DNA of 64,000 nucleotides from assembly GCF_018736105.1 (NCBI RefSeq), contig NZ_CP076135.1:3346001-3410000 (forward strand), in the 5' to 3' direction. A program made the position numbers and the translations under genes. Origin of the DNA: Bradyrhizobium sediminis. GTDB lineage: Bacteria > Pseudomonadota > Alphaproteobacteria > Rhizobiales > Xanthobacteraceae. Numbering within the stretch: the first letter of the stretch is position 1; each line of letters starts with the position of its first letter. Below, one piece after another: positions 34,403 through 45,648 of the stretch. The notes below the pieces were generated by a model. It worked only from the letters and a program-made list of their open reading frames with translations, was not told the DNA's origin and searched no databases.

Positions 34403-35131
34403 ATGGTTAATGACCGCCAAGACCTCGATTTGACGCCGTTTTCGGGCCCTTCCGGCGCGGGCGCGGTCGAATGGCTGATCTCGGACGTGCCGGTACCGTA
34501 TCCGGAGGCCGTGGCGGCCATGGAGGCGCGAGTCGCTGACATTGCGGCCCATGAGGCCCCCGAACTGGTCTGGCTGCTGGAGCACCCTCCGCTCTACACC
34601 TCCGGAACCAGCGGCCGGGATGCCGACCTGCTCGATCCCCGTTTTCCGCTGTTCGCCACCGGGCGCGGCGGCCAGCTCACCTATCACGGCCCCGGCCAGC
34701 GGGTGGCCTATGTGATGCTCGACCTGAAGCGACGGCGGCCGGACGTGCGGGCCTATGTCGCGGGCCTCGAGCAATGGATCATCCGGACGCTTGCCGCCTT
34801 CAACGTGCGCGGCGAGCGCCGCGAGGACCGGGTCGGGGTCTGGGTCAAGCGGCCGGACAAGGGCCCGGGCCATGAAGACAAGATCGCCGCCATCGGGGTG
34901 CGGCTGCGGCGCTGGGTGTCGTTCCACGGCATCGCAATCAATGTGGAACCCGACCTGACCCATTTCCAGGCCATCGTGCCTTGCGGCATCGCCGATCCGC
35001 GCTACGGCGTCACCAGCCTTGCCGATCTCGGCCATCTCGCGAGCATGGCGGATGTCGACATCGCGCTACGGCAGGCTTTTGGCGAGGTGTTTGGATCGGC
35101 GAAGGCTCCGTTGCCGGAAGCGACCATCTAA
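34403..35131 (+). CDS. lipB: Lipoyl(octanoyl) transferase LipB
   Basis: A 242-residue enzyme that moves octanoate from acyl-carrier protein to the lipoyl domains of 2-oxoacid dehydrogenases and the glycine cleavage system. The BPL/LplA/LipB fold shows the family motifs [17 protein letters not shown] and [11 protein letters not shown]. The catalytic dyad is present: Lys160 in DKIAAIGV and Cys194 in VPCGIAD. The length is usual for LipB. The start is the ATG at 34403. It is a single gene, with lipA not in the window. Confidence 0.96.
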   Translation: MVNDRQDLDLTPFSGPSGAGAVEWLISDVPVPYPEAVAAMEARVADIAAHEAPELVWLLEHPPLYTSGTSGRDADLLDPRFPLFATGRGGQLTYHGPGQRVAYVMLDLKRRRPDVRAYVAGLEQWIIRTLAAFNVRGERREDRVGVWVKRPDKGPGHEDKIAAIGVRLRRWVSFHGIAINVEPDLTHFQAIVPCGIADPRYGVTSLADLGHLASMADVDIALRQAFGEVFGSAKAPLPEATI

Positions 35132-35276
35132 CAGCCCGGCGACGCCATCGGCACTTCATGCCGCGCCATCCAGGTTCAGGCCGCGTGCGATGCCGCCGGC
35201 AGACAGGCTGCGCCTGGATCGGCTTCCATGTTTCGATAGCTAGACAGCCACGGCGGTCCAGCGGCTCGACCTGACG

Positions 35277-35627
35277 TCAGAGACTGATCCCGAACTTGGC
35301 AAGAGCCCACGCGGTGACGAGGTACAGCGCCGTCGTCAGCACGCAGCTTGCGCCAATGCTCGGCCAGAAGCCCACACCGGCCCGCAACATCGCCGGCAAT
35401 ACCAGGAACATCGGAAGCGATGGCAGCACATACCAGAAGGTCGACTGCGCATGATCGGCAATGCGCTCGATATCTCCGGTATCCCGCCAGAGCCAAAGGA
35501 TCCCCAGCAAGGACACCAACGGCAGTGACACGACCAGCGCGCCGAGAGCAGGACTGCGCCTTGCCACTTCGGAAACAATCGCGACGATCAGTCCGGATAA
35601 CAGGCATTTGACAATGAAGTACGTCAT
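35277..35627 (-). CDS. DUF3147 family membrane protein
   Basis: A 116-residue inner-membrane protein with four hydrophobic segments (about residues 3-20, 27-46, 61-82 and 92-112). The stretches LSGLIVAIVSEVARRSPALGAL and GDIERIADHAQSTFWYVLPS are typical of DUF3147, of unknown function. The start is the ATG at 35625-35627 (MTYFIVK). An in-frame ATG 4 codons upstream touches the acylphosphatase stop region. It is the last gene of a minus-strand cluster with acyP and the isocitrate-lyase-family gene. Confidence 0.8.
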   Translation of the reverse strand: MTYFIVKCLLSGLIVAIVSEVARRSPALGALVVSLPLVSLLGILWLWRDTGDIERIADHAQSTFWYVLPSLPMFLVLPAMLRAGVGFWPSIGASCVLTTALYLVTAWALAKFGISL

Positions 35628-35640
35628 ACGTGGCCCCATC

Positions 35641-35943
35641 CTAGATCGTCGGCAGCACCGAAAACCGTTCGCCCGGCCACCGCAAATTCAGCGCGTCGGA
35701 ACCGGCGGGTTCTTCCGTCACGGACTCGACGCGCGCCGATGGCGGACCGCGCCGGCATGCCGCGATCATATCCGCCACGACATCCGCCGGCCCGGCAAAC
35801 AACGCCTCGACGCTGCCGTCCCTGCGGTTGCGCACCCATCCCTCCAGACTTTGCACCCCCCTCGCCCGGTGCTCGACCCAGGCCCGATAACCGACCCCCT
35901 GCACCCGGCCCCGCACCGTCACCTGACAGATCGCGCCGCTCAT
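35641..35943 (-). CDS. acyP: Acylphosphatase
   Basis: A 100-residue enzyme that hydrolyses acyl phosphates such as acetyl phosphate and 1,3-bisphosphoglycerate. The active-site signature [18 protein letters not shown] holds the phosphate loop with Arg, and [17 protein letters not shown] the catalytic Asn. The length is usual. Its ATG at 35941-35943 directly abuts the stop of the isocitrate-lyase-family gene, so the two are translationally coupled. Confidence 0.94.
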   Translation of the reverse strand: MSGAICQVTVRGRVQGVGYRAWVEHRARGVQSLEGWVRNRRDGSVEALFAGPADVVADMIAACRRGPPSARVESVTEEPAGSDALNLRWPGERFSVLPTI

Positions 35944-36825
35944 CTAATTCTTGAGCCCCAAGTTCTTGAGCCCCAGGAATTCGGTGCTGCGCGCCTTTAC
36001 ATCCGCCTCACGCATGATGCGGCCGGTTAGTCCGGACGAGGCAAGGCCTTTCAAGGCCTTGGGCGACTGGCCCTCGCGCAACGCTTTAAGCGTCTCGTAA
36101 ACGGCTAACGCAGCGGCGGCGAACGGCGCATGGCCTTGCAAGGCGATCCGCACCCTTTGACCCCCGAGGTAAGCGGGCTCGGTTATTTCCTCGGGCGAAC
36201 CGCCCAGCACGATCGGTAGCCGGGTGGCGGCAGCAATGGCTTCCAGCTCGCCCCGCGTCTTCACCCCGGTGAAGAACAAGGCATCGACGCCAACAGCCTC
36301 ATAGGCCCGGGCGCGCGCGATCGCATCCTCGATCGAGGTCACCGACGCCGCTCCGGTGCGCCCCATGATGACGAGCGAGGGATCGCCGCGCCCGTCCAGC
36401 GCCGCCCTCATCTTGCCGACACCCTCCTGCAGCGAGATCAGCTGGGTTTTCGGCTCCCCGTAAGCCTGCGGCAGCAGGGTGTCCTCGATGGTGAGACCGG
36501 CGGCGCCCGCCGCCTCCAGTTCCTGCACCGTGCGTCGGACATTGAGCGCATTGCCATAGCCGTGGTCGGCATCGACCAGCACCGGCAAGCTTGCCGCGCG
36601 CGCCATCCGGCGCATCTGTTCGGCCAGTTCGGTCAGCGTAATCAGCGCGATGTCGGGATCCCCTAACACAGCGAGCGAAGCCACCGAACCGCCGAACATG
36701 CCGAGTTCGAAACCGAGGTCCTCAGCGATACGGATCGAAACCGCGTCATAGACCGAGCCGGGGCGGATGCATGCCGATCCCGACAGGAGCGAGCGCAAAG
36801 CTTCGCGGCGCTTCCGGAAGGCCAT
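35944..36825 (-). CDS. Isocitrate lyase/PEP mutase family enzyme, probably oxaloacetate decarboxylase
   Basis: A 293-residue (beta/alpha)8 enzyme of the isocitrate lyase/phosphoenolpyruvate mutase superfamily. The metal-binding loop VLVDADHGYGNALNVRRTV (Asp85, Asp87) and LTIEDTLLPQAYG with its conserved Glu are present, while the KKCGH motif of true isocitrate lyase is absent. Its size and PGSVYDAVSIRIAEDLGFE match the oxaloacetate decarboxylase (PA4872-like) branch. The start is the ATG at 36823-36825, with GAGAGG before it. It heads a cluster with acyP and DUF3147. A palindromic repeat lies just upstream. Confidence 0.86.
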   Translation of the reverse strand: MAFRKRREALRSLLSGSACIRPGSVYDAVSIRIAEDLGFELGMFGGSVASLAVLGDPDIALITLTELAEQMRRMARAASLPVLVDADHGYGNALNVRRTVQELEAAGAAGLTIEDTLLPQAYGEPKTQLISLQEGVGKMRAALDGRGDPSLVIMGRTGAASVTSIEDAIARARAYEAVGVDALFFTGVKTRGELEAIAAATRLPIVLGGSPEEITEPAYLGGQRVRIALQGHAPFAAAALAVYETLKALREGQSPKALKGLASSGLTGRIMREADVKARSTEFLGLKNLGLKN

Positions 36826-36846
36826 CGCGGAACCTCTCAATTGATC

Positions 36847-36959
36847 GTCATTGCCTGCGACAAACGCGAAGTGTTTGCGCAAGGGAGCGAAGCGATGAAG
36901 CAATCCATGTCCGTCGGATTCGATGGTATGGATTGCTTCGCTACGCTCGCAATGACGTG
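36847..36959. repeat. Palindromic dispersed repeat (REP-like)
   Basis: Two inverted arms, GGAGCGAAGCGATGAAGCAA... and ATGGATTGCTTCGCTACGC, flank a short spacer, with CAATGACG at the end. The type CATTGCGAGCGAAGCGAAGCAATCC is common between genes in Bradyrhizobium and relatives. It separates the carboxylase gene end from the lyase-family gene. Confidence 0.7.
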
Positions 36960-36960
36960 A

Positions 36961-38976
<2,016 letters not shown>

Positions 38977-39038
38977 GTTTTCTTGCTTGCGACCTTTGGG
39001 CGGGATCCTCACCCGCAATCTGGCATGCGGGGGCGGCG

Positions 39039-39082
39039 GTAACAATTCCCCGTCGTACAGCAAAACTCAACGGAGGCAACGG
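39039..39082 (+). repeat. Leader element, copy A
   Basis: A 44-bp element beginning GTAACAATTCC and ending CAACGGAGGCAACGG, related to copies at 40044-40085 and 43732-43773. It contains a Shine-Dalgarno-like GGAGG and stands 3 bases before the ATG of a 46-codon ORF. Confidence 0.55.
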
Positions 39083-39085
39083 TTT

Positions 39086-39226
39086 ATGAGACCGAAATCC
39101 GCCCTGGAGCGGGATTTAATGCCCGATCCGGTCCCGCCGCAGGGGCAGACAGACCGGCAAAATCCCGTCTCGAGACGAAGGGCCTTCCTGAACGTCGCCT
39201 CGGAGGGGTTCGATCAGCCGGTGTGA
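39086..39226 (+). CDS. Possible 46-residue protein, hypothetical
   Basis: Starts MRPKSALERDLMPDPV, is polar and Arg-rich, and ends SEGFDQPV. GGAGG lies about 9 bases before the ATG, within the leader element A. It overlaps the convergent HAD-phosphatase stop by 13 bp. I recognise no family; only the leader argues that it is real. Confidence 0.32.
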   Translation: MRPKSALERDLMPDPVPPQGQTDRQNPVSRRRAFLNVASEGFDQPV

Positions 39227-39849
39227 TCGAGCAATCGCCGGGGCGTGGCGCAAACATGATGCGCTCCCGCGTCGCGCAGTTCGGCTTCACTGCCGTAACC
39301 GTAGAGGACGCCGATCGCGGTCATTCCGTTATTTCTGGCGCCAACCATGTCGTAGCTGCGGTCCCCGATCATCATGGCCTGCGACGGGTCGACACCCGCG
39401 GACTGCAGCGCATAGCCCAACAGGTCGGTCTTGTCGGAATGCCTGCCGTCCAGTTCGGCACCGAACACGCGCTCGAAATAGACCCGCAATTTGAAGTGAT
39501 CGATAATGCGCTCGGCAAAGATGTGGGCTTTGCTGGTCGCCACGAACAGGCGCCGGCCCGACCGGGCGAGCACGGATAAGGTATCTTCGATGCCGGGATA
39601 GATCTGATTTTCGAAGATCCCGATGTCGGCGAACCGTTCGCGGTAATGCAACAGCGCCCTGTCGGCCAGATCGTCGGCGCCGAGCAGCTTCTTCAGGCTG
39701 GCATGCAGCGGCGGGCCGATGCACCAGGTCAATTCATCTTCCGCCGGAACCGCCCGATCGAGCCTGCCGAGCGCGTACTGGATCGAACGCGTGATGCCGG
39801 GCTTTGGATCGGTCAGCGTGCCGTCGAGATCGAAGTAGATAGTGGTCAT
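39214..39849 (-). CDS. HAD-superfamily hydrolase, phosphoglycolate-phosphatase-like
   Basis: A 211-residue phosphatase. HAD motif I is FDLDGTLTD with nucleophile Asp7 and acid/base Asp9. A helical cap (about 20-85) follows. Motif II is VATSK, motif III the Lys in HSDKTDLL and motif IV GDRSYDMVGA. The cap class matches the Gph/PgmB group, but the natural substrate is not evident. The start is the ATG at 39847-39849. It is convergent with the small ORF at 39086-39226. Confidence 0.9.
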   Translation of the reverse strand: MTTIYFDLDGTLTDPKPGITRSIQYALGRLDRAVPAEDELTWCIGPPLHASLKKLLGADDLADRALLHYRERFADIGIFENQIYPGIEDTLSVLARSGRRLFVATSKAHIFAERIIDHFKLRVYFERVFGAELDGRHSDKTDLLGYALQSAGVDPSQAMMIGDRSYDMVGARNNGMTAIGVLYGYGSEAELRDAGAHHVCATPRRLLDHTG

Positions 39850-40043
39850 CCTGGCCGACGCTCCCGTTGCGGTGTACCGCCATTACAGCAATTCTTGTCG
39901 CGAGGATGGCTTCGCAGCCCGGCTATTCCCAACTTTAGCGCCGCCGGCGGCTCTCGAAGGCCAACAGGCCCCTCGATCAGCGAGCGGACTTAACGTAACG
40001 TTTCCCGCAGATTCCGGCCACGATCCGGCGCGCCGCGACGGAT

Positions 40044-40085
40044 GCAGCAATTCCTTCGCAAGGCAAAACCAAATAGAGGCAACGG
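40044..40085 (+). repeat. Leader element, copy C
   Basis: Reads GCAGCAATTCC, then CAAAACCAAATAGAGGCAAC and GG. It is related to elements A and B and lies 5 bases before the thermonuclease-like start. Confidence 0.5.
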
Positions 40086-40090
40086 TCAAT

Positions 40091-40834
40091 ATGCGCGTTC
40101 TCATCCTGATCCTCGCGGTTCTCTCGGCAAGCCAAAGCTGGGCCGCCGGCGCCGTCGTCAAGGACGGCGGCACGCTTCAGCTCGCCGGCGTCACCTACCG
40201 GCTCGATGGCATCGATGCCCCTGAGTTCGACCAGATCTGCATCGACGAGCACGCCGATACCTGGGCTTGCGGCGTTGAAGCGCGCGACCAACTGGCCAAA
40301 TTGAGCGTCGGCCGCGAGATCCGCTGCGGCGATCTGGGCGCGGATCCGGCCTACAAGAAGCGGCGCATCGGCGTTTGCACCGTTGTGGGCGAAACCACCA
40401 GCTTGAACCAGCTCGTGGTGCGCCAGGGCTTCGCGCTGAATTTCGATCCCGCCGCAAAGGGACGCTTCAAGGAGGACGAAGCCAGCGCCAAGGACAAGCG
40501 CCAGGGACTTTGGAAAGGCTGCTTTGTCGCGCCGTCCGATTTCCGCCGCGGGCGGAAGGACGGCGCCTTGCTCGGCGATTCCTGCAGGGCTGACAAAGAC
40601 CGCGAGATACGCGCAGTGCTGTTTGCCGAGCAACCGGCGATGCCGCCGGGATGCAACATCAAGGGCAAATTTGCCGTGCGCGCCCGCGTCACCGGCAATC
40701 GCGGTGTCTATCATTTGCGGGGCTGCCGCAGCTACCCCGGTTTGACGGAGCCGGACCGCTGGTTCTGCTCGGAGGAAGATGCCCAGGCCGCGGGATTCCG
40801 GAAGGCGTATAATTGCGGAGCCAAGGGCAAGTGA
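40091..40834 (+). CDS. Exported thermonuclease-family (SNase-like) protein
   Basis: A 247-residue exported protein. A clear signal peptide (MRVLILILAVLSASQSWAA) precedes a staphylococcal-nuclease-like OB fold (about 25-150). The calcium/active-site region shows LDGIDAPEFDQ and RIGVCTVVGE. A Cys-rich C-terminal part (about 160-247; GCNIKGKFAVRARV, then CRSYPGLTEPDRWFCSEEDA) resembles the sunset/excalibur-type tail of such proteins. Several Cys suggest periplasmic disulfides. AGAGGCAAC precedes the ATG at 40091. It may be a secreted or periplasmic nuclease; activity is not proven by the residues seen. Confidence 0.82.
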   Translation: MRVLILILAVLSASQSWAAGAVVKDGGTLQLAGVTYRLDGIDAPEFDQICIDEHADTWACGVEARDQLAKLSVGREIRCGDLGADPAYKKRRIGVCTVVGETTSLNQLVVRQGFALNFDPAAKGRFKEDEASAKDKRQGLWKGCFVAPSDFRRGRKDGALLGDSCRADKDREIRAVLFAEQPAMPPGCNIKGKFAVRARVTGNRGVYHLRGCRSYPGLTEPDRWFCSEEDAQAAGFRKAYNCGAKGK

Positions 40835-40876
40835 CGGATAGCCGGGCTGCGGAAATGCCGGGCCGTCATCCGCCGC

Positions 40877-43597
40877 TCAAGCCGCATCTTCGACCGCTGG
40901 CTGGCGGCAAGCCAGCATCTTGCGAATTTCGGCCGCCGGGCGCGCCGCGCTGAACAGGTATCCCTGCATCTGCGTGCAGCCCAGCGACTGCACGGTTTCG
41001 CGCTGCTCCTCGGTCTCGACCCCTTCCGCGGTCGTGATCATGTTGCGGTCGGCGGCGATGCTGACCACGGCCCTGATGATGGACGACGAACCGGTGCCGC
41101 GCATGAGTTCCTTGACGAAGCTGCGGTCGATCTTGATCTTGTCGAACGGAAACCGCTGCAGATAGCTGAGTGACGAATAGCCGGTGCCGAAATCGTCCAG
41201 CGCGATGTGAACCCCAAGCGCGCGGAGCTGATTGAGCGCCACCAGCGCCGCGTCATCATCGGCAATCAGCACGGCCTCGGTGATCTCGAGCTCCAGCCGG
41301 CGCGGATCGAGCCCCGTCTCGGCGAGCGCCGCGGCCACCTTCAGCGACAGCGTCGGCGACTTGAACTGGACCGGCGAAACATTGACGGCAACGCGTATGT
41401 GAGCCGGCCACGCGGCCGCTTCGGCGCATGCGGTACGCAACACCCACTGCCCGATCTCCTCGATCAGACCGGTTTCCTCGGCAATCGGAACGAATTCGGT
41501 CGGCGAGACCATGCCGCGCACCGGGTGCCGCCAGCGCAACAGCGCCTCGCACCCGACGATCTCGTCGCTGCGCAGATCGACCAGCGGCTGGTAATGGATT
41601 TCGAAGCCGCCTTCGGCAATCGCGCTCCGCAGATCGCCCTCGAGTTCGCGGCGGCTGTTGGCCAGGGTTTCCATCGACGGTTCGAAGAAACGGTGAGTCC
41701 GGCGGCCGGCCGCCTTTGCGGCGTACATCGCCAGATCCGCGCTCTTGAGCAGTCCGAAAAGATCGGAGCCATGACGCGGGGCAATCGCGATACCGATGCT
41801 GGCGTCGCCCGAAAGGCGATGATCGTGGCAGTCGAACGGCGTACGCAGCGCCTGATAGATCCGCGCGATGAGCGCTTCGACGTCGGAATCGGAAGCGATA
41901 CCATTCTGCACGATGGCGAATTCGTCGCCGCCAAGACGGGCGACGAAGTCGTCCGGCCCGACCGATTGGCGCAGCCGCTCCGATACGACCTTCAGGAACT
42001 CGTCACCGATCAGATGACCCAGCGTATCGTTGATGCGCTTGAATTCGTCGATGTCGATATAAAGGATGGCGAACTGAGCGGCGGCAGGCTGCGAAAGCAG
42101 CGCCTCCGCGTGCCGCTGGAACAGGGTCCGGTTCGGCAGATTGGTCAGCGCATCATAGTGGGCGAGATGCTCGATCTTGGCCTCGACGCGCCGCCGCTCC
42201 GTCACGTCCTCCAGCGTCGTGGCCCAGCCGCCGTCCGGCGACCGCTTGAAGATGAGCCGGATCATGCGGCCGTCTGGGGTTGAGATGAGGGTGTCGTTGA
42301 CCAGATCCTTCTCGGGATCGAGAAATTTCGCACAGTAAGCATCGACGTCGCCGACGAACGAGCCCAGTTGCTGGCGATGAAGAACGAGGTCGCGCAGATG
42401 GCAACCGGGCTTTACCACCGCGGGCGACACGCCGAACATGTCGATGTAGCGCTGGTTGCAGATCACGATTCGGCCCGAGGCATCGAATAACAGCAGCCCC
42501 TGGGTCATGTTGTTGATGGCGGTGTCGAGATGCTGGCTCTTCTCGGAGAGCAGCCTTTGCGCGCCCTCGTGCTGGCGCTTCAACTGGCGCACGATCAGGA
42601 AGATGGTGGCGATGACGACGACCACCGCGAGAAGCGCCGCGAAAAACTGCAGCTTGGCCTGCGCCCGCCAATCGGCGAGTGCAGCCGATGTCTTGGTTGT
42701 CGCGACAATCAGAATCGGAAAATTCGTCAGCGAGCGGATCGAGCCGACCCGTTCCTCGCCCTGAAGGGTATGTGCAAAGCGCCCCGAAGCATTGCCGCCC
42801 AGCGCCAGCGCCTTGCCAAACGCCGGAGAATTGGTGACGTTCTTTCCGATCAGCCCCTCATCGTGCGGATAGCGGGCGATCACGGTGCCGTCGCGGTGAA
42901 TCATCGAGATTGTGGTGCCGCTGTTCAGCGCCAGAGATGCAACGAAATTCTGGAAATGGGAAGGCTCGACGCCCCGGGTCGCAAAGCCGATCAGTTCGCC
43001 GTGACGGCCGACAATCCTGCGCGCGAAGATCGTCGTCCAGACCCTGGTCACTTTGCTGACAGCCGGTTCGACGATCACATCGGGTGTCGGCCTGCCCGAG
43101 GTAAATTCGCGAAAATAGCGCCGGTCCGAAATGCTGACATCCGCCACCGGCCACATCTCGGAAGAATTGATCAGCATACCCTTGAGGTTGAACAGGTTCA
43201 AACCGCCGACATGCGGAAGTGCGGCGAGCTTGGTGCGCAGCATCTCGTGCGCGGCCAGCGTCGACATCTGCCGTTCGAAGGTTTCGGCGGTGTCGACCCT
43301 GCCGGCCTGCATATGGGCGACGACGTCGTCGTGAACGTGCTGGAGATCGGCGAGCTGCTGGTCGAAATGACGGGACAGCAGCAGCGCGCTGTTGGTCAAT
43401 TCCCGTTCGGCGACCTCAAGCGCGCGCTCGCGGAATTGCAGGGCGAGATATCCGGTACCGAGCGCGATCGCGATCACGAGCGCGGCGCCGCACAGAATAA
43501 GCCATTGGATCGCGCCCCATCGCATACGAAAGCGCGCTCCGGCCTGTAACAGCCGTCGGCTCCCGCGCTTGACGCTATCCGATAAACGACCCGACAT
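40877..43597 (-). CDS. Membrane GGDEF-EAL cyclic-di-GMP enzyme with extracytoplasmic sensor and PAS
   Basis: A 906-residue inner-membrane protein. TM1 (about 30-50), a periplasmic dCache-like sensor (about 55-310), TM2 (about 320-340), a PAS domain (about 375-495), GGDEF (about 505-660) and EAL (about 670-900). The catalytic motifs are intact: GGDEF at 556-560 and EAL at 684-686, with DDFGTGYSSL, so it may both make and break c-di-GMP. The start is the ATG at 43595-43597; an upstream TTG/ATG extension is not protein-like. Neighbours are unrelated; the leader element B lies in the 215-bp divergent gap. The net activity cannot be told from sequence. Confidence 0.94.
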   Translation of the reverse strand: MSGRLSDSVKRGSRRLLQAGARFRMRWGAIQWLILCGAALVIAIALGTGYLALQFRERALEVAERELTNSALLLSRHFDQQLADLQHVHDDVVAHMQAGRVDTAETFERQMSTLAAHEMLRTKLAALPHVGGLNLFNLKGMLINSSEMWPVADVSISDRRYFREFTSGRPTPDVIVEPAVSKVTRVWTTIFARRIVGRHGELIGFATRGVEPSHFQNFVASLALNSGTTISMIHRDGTVIARYPHDEGLIGKNVTNSPAFGKALALGGNASGRFAHTLQGEERVGSIRSLTNFPILIVATTKTSAALADWRAQAKLQFFAALLAVVVVIATIFLIVRQLKRQHEGAQRLLSEKSQHLDTAINNMTQGLLLFDASGRIVICNQRYIDMFGVSPAVVKPGCHLRDLVLHRQQLGSFVGDVDAYCAKFLDPEKDLVNDTLISTPDGRMIRLIFKRSPDGGWATTLEDVTERRRVEAKIEHLAHYDALTNLPNRTLFQRHAEALLSQPAAAQFAILYIDIDEFKRINDTLGHLIGDEFLKVVSERLRQSVGPDDFVARLGGDEFAIVQNGIASDSDVEALIARIYQALRTPFDCHDHRLSGDASIGIAIAPRHGSDLFGLLKSADLAMYAAKAAGRRTHRFFEPSMETLANSRRELEGDLRSAIAEGGFEIHYQPLVDLRSDEIVGCEALLRWRHPVRGMVSPTEFVPIAEETGLIEEIGQWVLRTACAEAAAWPAHIRVAVNVSPVQFKSPTLSLKVAAALAETGLDPRRLELEITEAVLIADDDAALVALNQLRALGVHIALDDFGTGYSSLSYLQRFPFDKIKIDRSFVKELMRGTGSSSIIRAVVSIAADRNMITTAEGVETEEQRETVQSLGCTQMQGYLFSAARPAAEIRKMLACRQPAVEDAA

Positions 43598-43731
43598 TTC
43601 CAGCCCCCACTGGCGACCTTGTAACGGGACCGGCACCAAGAGGCGGTTAGGAAAGTGAGTTATCGGGGGGTTAAGACGGCGTGCGGAATCCGGTGGACAC
43701 CGGCGGCACGTTGCGAGGCCGCAGGTCGCAT

Positions 43732-43773
43732 GTAACAATACCGTCGCAGACCAAAACTAAACGGAGGCAACGG
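43732..43773 (+). repeat. Leader element, copy B
   Basis: GTAACAATACCGTCG, then CAAAACTAAACGGAGGCAAC and GG. It is the best match to copy A and lies 40 bp before the phosphodiesterase start. Confidence 0.55.
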
Positions 43774-43812
43774 CCCGGGGACCGGGAACCGCTTCCGATC
43801 GGGGGGATTTCC

Positions 43813-45648
43813 ATGCGCGCAACCTTGTTGCTGTCCGCCAGCCTGATGGCGCTGTCCGCCGGCATGGCGTTCGCCCAGAACAATCTCATCCTGTTCGTGC
43901 CGGACGGGCTGCGCGGACGGATCGTCACTGCGGACACCGCGCCCGCGATGGCCGAGGTCCGCGACAAGGGCGTCAATTTCAGGAATTCGCACTCGCTGTT
44001 TCCGACCTTCACCATGGCCAACGGGTCGGCGATGGCGACCGGGCACTATCTCGGCGATACCGGAACCTTCAGCAACACGATCTACACCGCCTACCCGGTC
44101 GCGCACGCCAACGGCACCGTCACGCCGTTCCTCGAAGTCGACCCGGTGCTGCTCGACGTCGACGAGCATTTCGGCGGCGACTATCTGAACGAGGAGACGC
44201 TGCTGAAGATGGCCCGCGCCAAAGGCTACAGCACCGCGGCCATCGGCAAACTCGGCCCGACCTTCCTGTTCGATCACACCGACAAGACCGGCGCCGAGGG
44301 CCTGCATTCGATCGTGATCGACGACGCCACCGGCGGCAAGAACGGCGTGCCGCTTTCGCAGGAGATGCAGGCCGCTCTGACCAAGGCCAATCTGCCGCTG
44401 GCGACGCCCTCGCGCGGCGACAACGGCAAGGCCGGCGACGCCAAGACGCCGGGCACGACGTCGGCGAACGTGCCCCAGCAGGCCTATATGGCCGACGTCG
44501 CCGCCAGGGTGGTGCTGCCGATGTTCAAGGCGCGCAACAAGCCGTTCGTGCTGGTGTTCTGGTCGCGCGACCCGGACGGCAGCCAGCACAACACCGGCGA
44601 CAGCCTCAACACGATCACGCCGGGCATCAACGGCCCGACCTCGCTCGCCGGCATCAAGAATGCCGACAACAATCTGGCGCAATTGCGCAAGGCGCTCGAC
44701 GAGCTCGGTCTGGCCGCCTCGACCAACATCATGATTGCCTCCGACCACGGCTTCTCGACGATTTCCAAGGAGAGCAAGACCAGTCCCGCGGCCAAAGTCA
44801 GTTATACGGACACGCCGAAGGATTTCTTGCCCATGGGATTTCTGGCGCTCGACCTTGCCAAAGCGCTCGACCTGCCGCTGTTCGATCCGAACGACAGGAA
44901 CGCAGCCGTCGCCGGCAACGCCCATCCCAGGGCTGGTAACGGCCTGATCGGCAAGAACCCGGCCAAGCCCGATCTGGTGGTCGCCACCAACGGCGGATCG
45001 GACCTGATCTATATCCCGAGCCAGGAACGCAAGCTGGCCAGGCGCACCATCAACGCGCTGCTGGAACAGGACTATGTCAGCGGCATCTTCGTCCACGACG
45101 ATCTCGGAACATTCCCCGGCACCCTGCCGATGTCGCAGCTCGGCCTCAAGGGCAAGGCGGTGACGCCGCACCCGTCGATCGTGGTCAATTTCCGTTCCTA
45201 TGCCAGCGGATGCGACGAGCCGACCAACTGTTCGGTCGAAGTGGCCGATACCGTGCTGCGCCAGGGCCAGGGCATGCACGGCAGCTTCGGCCGCGGCGAC
45301 ACCATGAATTTCATGGCGGCGATCGGGCCGGACTTCAAGGCCGGCTATGTCGATGCCCTGCCCGTCAGCAATGCCGATGTCGGCATCACTGCGGCGCGGC
45401 TGCTCGGCCTGACCCAGAAGCCGAAAGGCAATCTGGTGGGCCGGGTGATGACCGAGGCGTTGCCGAACGGCGCGACGCCGCAGGCCTATTCCGGCACGGT
45501 CAAATCGCAGGTCGCCGCCAACGGCCTGCGCACGGTGCTGAATTTCCAGCGCGTCGGAACGCAACGCTATTTCGACGCGGCGGGATTCCCGGGCCGGACA
45601 GTCGGGCTCGAAGTCGACGGCGGCAAACAAAAAACGGCGGGGAAATAA
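43813..45648 (+). CDS. Exported alkaline-phosphatase-superfamily protein (nucleotide phosphodiesterase-like)
   Basis: A 611-residue periplasmic or secreted protein. The signal peptide ends AFA at about 20-22. The alkaline-phosphatase superfamily core shows the first metal site LILFVPDGLR, the Thr nucleophile in HSLFPTFTMANGSAMATGH, and the second metal sites WSRDPDGSQHNTGDS and SDHGFS. The order resembles type I nucleotide pyrophosphatase/phosphodiesterase (NPP-like) enzymes. The substrate is unknown; a role in periplasmic phosphate scavenging is inferred only. The start is the ATG at 43813. A minus-strand terminator is embedded over its final codons. Confidence 0.84.
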   Translation: MRATLLLSASLMALSAGMAFAQNNLILFVPDGLRGRIVTADTAPAMAEVRDKGVNFRNSHSLFPTFTMANGSAMATGHYLGDTGTFSNTIYTAYPVAHANGTVTPFLEVDPVLLDVDEHFGGDYLNEETLLKMARAKGYSTAAIGKLGPTFLFDHTDKTGAEGLHSIVIDDATGGKNGVPLSQEMQAALTKANLPLATPSRGDNGKAGDAKTPGTTSANVPQQAYMADVAARVVLPMFKARNKPFVLVFWSRDPDGSQHNTGDSLNTITPGINGPTSLAGIKNADNNLAQLRKALDELGLAASTNIMIASDHGFSTISKESKTSPAAKVSYTDTPKDFLPMGFLALDLAKALDLPLFDPNDRNAAVAGNAHPRAGNGLIGKNPAKPDLVVATNGGSDLIYIPSQERKLARRTINALLEQDYVSGIFVHDDLGTFPGTLPMSQLGLKGKAVTPHPSIVVNFRSYASGCDEPTNCSVEVADTVLRQGQGMHGSFGRGDTMNFMAAIGPDFKAGYVDALPVSNADVGITAARLLGLTQKPKGNLVGRVMTEALPNGATPQAYSGTVKSQVAANGLRTVLNFQRVGTQRYFDAAGFPGRTVGLEVDGGKQKTAGK

